DNA of 9,374 nt from Actinomycetales bacterium (GTDB taxonomy: Bacteria; Actinomycetota; Actinomycetes; Mycobacteriales; Mycobacteriaceae), in assembly GCA_012838715.1 (NCBI GenBank), contig DUOR01000464.1, positions 1-9,374 on the forward strand, read 5' to 3'. This document shows, one piece after another, positions 5,941 to 9,374 of this stretch (positions are counted from its first letter, which is position 1; each line of letters starts with the position of its first letter). Position numbers and translations under genes: made by a program. The notes beneath the pieces were generated by a model. That model made no database searches, was not told the origin of the DNA, and worked only from the letters and a program-made list of their open reading frames with translations.

Positions 5941-7248
5941 CTAGTTCACGCGGGTCCGCTCGGCCACGTCCTTGGGGCGGGCGGGCTCGCGGGGCACGAA
6001 CGCGAAGACGATCATGCCGATGCCCAGCACCAGCGCGATACCGGCGATGCCGGCCCGGTCGGTGCCGAACGCCCAGGTGAAGATGGCGAATGCGGCCGGG
6101 GACATCCAGCTGACCGCACGTCCGGTGGTGATGTAGAGGCCGAACATCTGGCCCTCGCGGCCCTCCGGGGCGACGCGGGCCAGGAAGGATCGCGACGCCG
6201 CCTGGGCGGGGCCGACGAACAGGCACAGCGCCAGGCCCAACGGCCAGAACCAGGCGGGCCCGTCGACGAAGAGCAGGGCGACGGCGACGGCGACCATCAG
6301 GCCCAGCGACCACATGATCACCGGGCGGGGGCCGAGGCGGTCGTCGATGAAGCCCGCGGCCAGGGAGCCCAGTGCGGCGACGACGTTGGCGGCGACGCCG
6401 AACAACAGCACGTCCGCCGCCGACAGCCCGTAGACGGTGACCGCGAGGATGGCGCCGAAGCTGAACACGCCGGCGAGGCCGTCACGGAAGATGGCCTGCG
6501 CGACGAGGAACTTGATGGTGCGCCGGTCCGCGTGCCACAGCTCCCGGATCTCCGAGAACAGGCGCCGGTACGACTGCGCGTATCCGGAGTCCTCGTTCGG
6601 CTGGGCGGGGATCTCCGGGACGCGGAGGAACGTCGGCAAGGCGAAGATGAGGAACCAGCCCGCCGACAACAGGGCGACCAACCGGATGTTCATGCCGTCG
6701 TCGGTGGGCAGGCCGAGCATGCCGCCCTCGCCGGAGATGAAGCCGACGTAGCAGATGAGCAGCAGGAAAATGCCGCCGAAGTAACCGGCGGACCAACCGA
6801 AACCGGAGACGCGGCCGACGTTGTCGGGAGTGGACACCTGGCGCAGCTGCGCGAAGTAGGAGACCTCGGCGAACTCGAAGGTCACGGCCGCCACGGCCAG
6901 CATGATGACGCCGGGCCAGAACCACGACGCGTCGTCACGCACGAAGAACTGGCCGACCATCAGGGCGATGGTGACGAGCGTCCACGCGATCAGGGATTTT
7001 CGCCGCGCCCCCTTCGCGTCCGCGCGGCGGCCCTGCACCGGAGCCAGCACCGCGATGACCACGCCCGCCACGGCCATGGCCGCGGAGAACCACGTCGACG
7101 TCGGGGTGTCGCCCGGCAGATCCTCGCCCACCGACTCCACCAGGTAGACGGAGTAGATGAACGTCACCATCACCGCGTTGAACGCGGCGGAACCCCAGTC
7201 CCATGAAGCCCAGGAAACGACCGTCGCCCGATCCGTGCGTGCACTCAT
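5941..7248 (-). CDS. UMF1 / Atg22-like MFS transporter
   Basis: The 435-residue protein is almost entirely made of hydrophobic helices, about twelve by inspection. It has an MFS motif-A-like loop after helix 2 (APVQGRRADAKGARRKSL, 69-86) and its counterpart in the second half (GFIDDRLGPRP, 299-309). The N-terminal WDWGSAAFNAVMVTFIYSVYL (16-36) and the FLVAQAIFRDGLAGVFSFGA block (247-266) are typical of the UMF1 group, related to yeast Atg22, which exports amino acids from the vacuole. Bacterial substrates are unknown to me, so solute export or uptake across the inner membrane is all that can be said. A charged cytoplasmic loop lies at about 211-245. The ATG at 7248 lies six bases after a TAGCCT box, so the mRNA is probably leaderless. 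It faces the aldehyde dehydrogenase tail to tail; no shared regulation is evident. Confidence 0.9.
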   Translation of the reverse strand: MSARTDRATVVSWASWDWGSAAFNAVMVTFIYSVYLVESVGEDLPGDTPTSTWFSAAMAVAGVVIAVLAPVQGRRADAKGARRKSLIAWTLVTIALMVGQFFVRDDASWFWPGVIMLAVAAVTFEFAEVSYFAQLRQVSTPDNVGRVSGFGWSAGYFGGIFLLLICYVGFISGEGGMLGLPTDDGMNIRLVALLSAGWFLIFALPTFLRVPEIPAQPNEDSGYAQSYRRLFSEIRELWHADRRTIKFLVAQAIFRDGLAGVFSFGAILAVTVYGLSAADVLLFGVAANVVAALGSLAAGFIDDRLGPRPVIMWSLGLMVAVAVALLFVDGPAWFWPLGLALCLFVGPAQAASRSFLARVAPEGREGQMFGLYITTGRAVSWMSPAAFAIFTWAFGTDRAGIAGIALVLGIGMIVFAFVPREPARPKDVAERTRVN

Positions 7249-7254
7249 GTCCCC

Positions 7255-7260
7255 AGGCTA
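7255..7260 (-). promoter_or_regulatory. Candidate -10 box (TAGCCT) of the transporter gene
   Basis: TAGCCT on the minus strand is followed by six bases and then the ATG. That places the transcription start on the A of the start codon, a textbook leaderless arrangement in corynebacteria and mycobacteria. Confidence 0.5.
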
Positions 7261-7264
7261 ACCA

Positions 7265-7283
7265 GCCGCGGATGATCCGGCTC
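7265..7283 (-). promoter_or_regulatory. Dyad near the -35 region of the transporter gene, possible operator
   Basis: CGGAT-G-ATCCG (7269-7279) is a perfect inverted repeat, and the flanking AGCC and GGCT extend it with a two-base slip. It lies eight bases upstream of the candidate -10 box, where a repressor would block RNA polymerase. No regulator gene is adjacent, and short G+C-rich dyads are common by chance. A further small hairpin CAACC / GGTTG (7290-7303) lies between it and the chorismate mutase stop codon. Confidence 0.3.
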
Positions 7284-7310
7284 GGGGTTCAACCACGGGG
7301 TTGGGCGGGC

Positions 7311-7643
7311 TCAGCCCAGGCGGCCGCGGCCCATGCGCAGCAGGGCGGTCGCGATGGCGGGGCCCTCCGGGCCGAGCTTGTCGCGGAACTCGTTGATGAT
7401 CTGCACCTCGCGGGTGTGCACCAGGCGGGTGCCGCCGGAACCCATGCGGGTCTTGCCCACGGCCTTGCTCACCTCGGTGCGGCGGCGGATGGCGTCGATG
7501 ATGATGCCGTCGAGACGGTTGATTTCCTCGCGGTAGCTCTCGATTTCGGCGGAGCTGAGCGGGTCGTCGGTCCCCGTGGGGGAGCGCACCTCGAAAGCGT
7601 CGATGATCGCGTCGCTGTTGGGCCGCTCGGTGTGTTCGCTCAT
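7311..7643 (-). CDS. Chorismate mutase, AroQ-delta (Rv0948c) type
   Basis: This small cytoplasmic enzyme turns chorismate into prephenate, the first step toward phenylalanine and tyrosine. The last 75 residues match the M. tuberculosis Rv0948c family closely. With an offset of 20, R38, R55, R66, T72, R78 and E79 fall on that enzyme's active-site positions R18, R35, R46, T52, R58 and E59. The C-terminal GRGRLG is the segment that in the tuberculosis enzyme is rearranged when DAHP synthase binds and activates it, so the same complex is likely here (inference). I chose the ATG at 7643 (110 residues); a TTG at 7667 is an upstream alternative. Residues 1-35 are a poorly conserved, probably flexible lead. 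There is no Shine-Dalgarno. It is divergent from pcrA with only 53 bases between the start codons. Confidence 0.95.
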   Translation of the reverse strand: MSEHTERPNSDAIIDAFEVRSPTGTDDPLSSAEIESYREEINRLDGIIIDAIRRRTEVSKAVGKTRMGSGGTRLVHTREVQIINEFRDKLGPEGPAIATALLRMGRGRLG

Positions 7644-7649
7644 GCGGCC

Positions 7650-7655
7650 ATTCTG
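7650..7655 (-). promoter_or_regulatory. Candidate -10 box (CAGAAT) of chorismate mutase
   Basis: CAGAAT on the minus strand matches the TANAAT corynebacterial -10 except at the first base and ends six bases before the ATG. This spacing would give a leaderless mRNA. It lies within the 53-base gap shared with pcrA. Confidence 0.35.
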
Positions 7656-7681
7656 CCAAAGGGCCAATCCGGGGGCTGGGC

Positions 7682-7687
7682 TAGGCT
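7682..7687 (+). promoter_or_regulatory. Candidate -10 box (TAGGCT) of pcrA
   Basis: TAGGCT is followed by nine bases and then the ATG at 7697. Transcription would start within about three bases of the start codon. No Shine-Dalgarno is present, which fits a leaderless mRNA. The same hexamer precedes pgi. Confidence 0.5.
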
Positions 7688-7696
7688 GATCCCATC

Positions 7697-9374
7697 ATGG
7701 TGAATGCGCACGGTTTTACCCCTACTGGCCCGGCGGACGGCGGCTTCACGGCGTCGGCAAGCACGTCGGAGAGCACGTCGGTGAGCACGTCGGTGAGCAC
7801 CGGGCCCGCCGGCCCCGACTCCTTCGGCAGTCGCGCCGACCTGCTGGAGGGGCTCAACCCGCAGCAGCGGGCGGCGGTGCTGCACGCGGGGTCGCCGCTG
7901 CTTATCGTGGCGGGCGCGGGTTCGGGCAAGACGGCGGTGCTGACGCGCCGCATCGCGCACCTCATCGCCGAGCGGGGCGTGCACCCCGGCCAGATTCTGG
8001 CCATCACCTTCACCAACAAGGCGGCCGCCGAGATGCGCGAGCGCGTCGCCGGGCTGGTCGGGCCGGTCGCGCAGCGGATGTGGGTGGCCACGTTCCACTC
8101 CACCTGCGTGCGCATCCTGCGCATGCAGCACGCGCTGGTGCAGGGGCTGAACTCGAACTTCTCCATCTACGACGCGGATGATTCGCGGCGGCTGCTGACG
8201 ATGATCGCCAAGGACATGGACCTGGACGTGAAGAAGTTCAGCGGCCGCGTCCTGTCGAACCGCATCTCGAACCTGAAGAACGAACTGATCGGCCCGGACG
8301 GGGCGGCCTCCGATGCCGCCGCGACGCGCAACCCCTTTGACGAGGTGGTGGCGAAGGTCTACCGCGAGTACCAACTGCGCCTGCGGGCCGCGAACGCGCT
8401 CGATTTCGATGATCTCATCGGCGAGACCGTGCGCATCTTCCGCGAGCACCCCGAGGTCGCCGAGTACTACCGGCGGCGCTTCCGCCACGTGCTGGTCGAC
8501 GAGTACCAGGACACCAACCACGCGCAGTACGCGCTGGTGTCGGCGCTGGTGGGCAAGCCCGGCGGCGAGGTGCCGCCGAGCGAGCTGTGCGTGGTCGGCG
8601 ACTCCGACCAGTCGATTTACGCCTTCCGCGGGGCGACCATCCGCAACATCGAGGAGTTCGAGGAGGACTACCCGGAGGCCGAGTCGATCCTGCTGGAGCA
8701 GAACTACCGCTCCACGCAGACGATCCTGTCGGCGGCCAACGCGCTCATCGCCCGCAACGAGAACCGCCGCGAGAAGAAGCTGTGGACCGACCTCGGCGAG
8801 GGCGAGCAGATCAAGGGCTACGTCGCGGACAACGAGCACGACGAGGCCCGCTTCATCGCCAACGAAATCGACGACCTCGTCGACCGGGGCAGCGCGAACT
8901 ACTCCGACGTGGCGGTGTTCTACCGCACCAACAATTCCTCGCGCCCGCTGGAAGACGTGTTCATCCGCATGGGCGTGCCGTACACCGTCGTCGGCGGCAC
9001 CCGCTTCTACGAGCGGCGCGAGGTCCGCGACATCGTGGCGTACCTGCGCGTGGTGGCGAACCCGGACGACGACGTGTCCATGCGGCGCATCATCAACACC
9101 CCGCGCCGCGGCATCGGCGACAAGGCGCAGGCGTACGTGGCGCTGCACGCGGAGGACACCCGCACCTCCTTCGGGACGGCGTTGCGCGCGGTGGTGCGCG
9201 GCGAGGTGCCCATGGTGGCGGCGCGGTCGCGCAACTCGATGGCGTCCTTCGTGGAGCTCCTCGACGGCCTGGCCGCGGATCTGGAAACCGGGGACATCGG
9301 CGACATCGGTGACCTGGTGGAGGCGGTCCTCGACCGCACGGGGTACCGCGCCGAGCTGGAGAACTCCTCCGACC
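7697..9374 (+). CDS. pcrA: ATP-dependent DNA helicase PcrA/UvrD (5' part, cut by window edge)
   Basis: About 559 residues are visible with no stop before the right edge. Family members have about 750-830 residues, so roughly the first two thirds are present. This superfamily 1A helicase unwinds DNA 3' to 5' in nucleotide excision and mismatch-type repair and in clearing stalled forks. Motifs seen in order: Q motif GLNPQQRAAV (52-61), Walker A AGAGSGKT (72-79), ITFTNKAAAEM, ATFHS, LDFDDL, Walker B DEYQDT (268-273), motif III VVGDSDQSIYAFRGA (299-313), motif IV QNYRS (335-339) and VFYRTNNSSRPLED. The ATG at 7697 is in frame and follows a -10 box; a GTG is the next codon. Residues 1-50 are a Ser/Thr-rich, low-complexity lead encoded partly by a 12-nt tandem repeat. 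The helicase core looks intact. Confidence 0.97.
   Translation, partial: MVNAHGFTPTGPADGGFTASASTSESTSVSTSVSTGPAGPDSFGSRADLLEGLNPQQRAAVLHAGSPLLIVAGAGSGKTAVLTRRIAHLIAERGVHPGQILAITFTNKAAAEMRERVAGLVGPVAQRMWVATFHSTCVRILRMQHALVQGLNSNFSIYDADDSRRLLTMIAKDMDLDVKKFSGRVLSNRISNLKNELIGPDGAASDAAATRNPFDEVVAKVYREYQLRLRAANALDFDDLIGETVRIFREHPEVAEYYRRRFRHVLVDEYQDTNHAQYALVSALVGKPGGEVPPSELCVVGDSDQSIYAFRGATIRNIEEFEEDYPEAESILLEQNYRSTQTILSAANALIARNENRREKKLWTDLGEGEQIKGYVADNEHDEARFIANEIDDLVDRGSANYSDVAVFYRTNNSSRPLEDVFIRMGVPYTVVGGTRFYERREVRDIVAYLRVVANPDDDVSMRRIINTPRRGIGDKAQAYVALHAEDTRTSFGTALRAVVRGEVPMVAARSRNSMASFVELLDGLAADLETGDIGDIGDLVEAVLDRTGYRAELENSSD
7760..7795 (+). repeat. 12-nt tandem repeat in the 5' end of pcrA
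   Basis: Three consecutive units AGCACGTCGG(A/T)G (7760-7771, 7772-7783, 7784-7795) are flanked by partial units on both sides. They encode STSE-STSV-STSV. Being a multiple of three, the repeat can gain or lose units without a frameshift. It also brings the sequence CGTCGGCAAGC (7752-7762), the reverse of the intergenic GCTTGCCGACG arm. Confidence 0.8.

Noticed and set aside
7640..9148. Minus-strand frame of 502 codons opposite pcrA
   Set aside because: The plus strand encodes all helicase motifs in order; the antisense frame is a composition artefact.

Overview
The window reads as chromosomal DNA of a high-GC Corynebacterium or close relative. It is rich in G+C with strongly GC-biased third codon positions. 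The order pgi, chorismate mutase, divergent pcrA helicase is, from memory, the order around pgi in Corynebacterium glutamicum. The chorismate mutase is of the short actinobacterial Rv0948c (AroQ-delta) type. Several genes have an actinobacterial TANNNT -10 hexamer just upstream of the start codon and no Shine-Dalgarno, which suggests leaderless transcripts.

Layout. Positions 1-312 hold no secure gene: a possible 3' end of a rightward ORF, an AT-richer patch, then a short tandem array of mini-hairpins that abuts the stop codon of the next gene. On the minus strand, from right to left, follow a 328-residue protein with an AbiEi-like N-terminus and a DUF559/Vsr-like nuclease C-terminus (313-1299), glucose-6-phosphate isomerase pgi (1498-3132) and an Ig-like repeat surface protein that seems to have lost its 5' end (3383-4285 or less). 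On the plus strand lies a GabD-like aldehyde dehydrogenase (4381-5865). It converges on a minus-strand UMF1/Atg22-type MFS transporter (5941-7248), which is followed by chorismate mutase (minus, 7311-7643). Divergent from chorismate mutase is pcrA (plus, from 7697), which runs off the right edge.

The core genes serve unrelated housekeeping roles: pgi in glycolysis and gluconeogenesis, chorismate mutase at the branch to Phe/Tyr, PcrA in DNA repair. The Ig-like protein, aldehyde dehydrogenase and transporter look like an accessory block placed between pgi and the chorismate mutase-pcrA pair. I see no operon: each gene has its own gap, and intrinsic terminator hairpins are visible after pgi and after the Ig-like gene.

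The most unusual content is non-coding. One item is the tandem array at 209-312, whose 4-bp stems vary in a compensatory way. The other is an intergenic stem-loop family that shares the left arm GCTTGCCGACG: four intergenic copies, including an inverted pair between pgi and the nuclease-like gene, plus a fifth match inside the repetitive 5' end of pcrA. I found no CRISPR array, insertion sequence, tRNA or rRNA.
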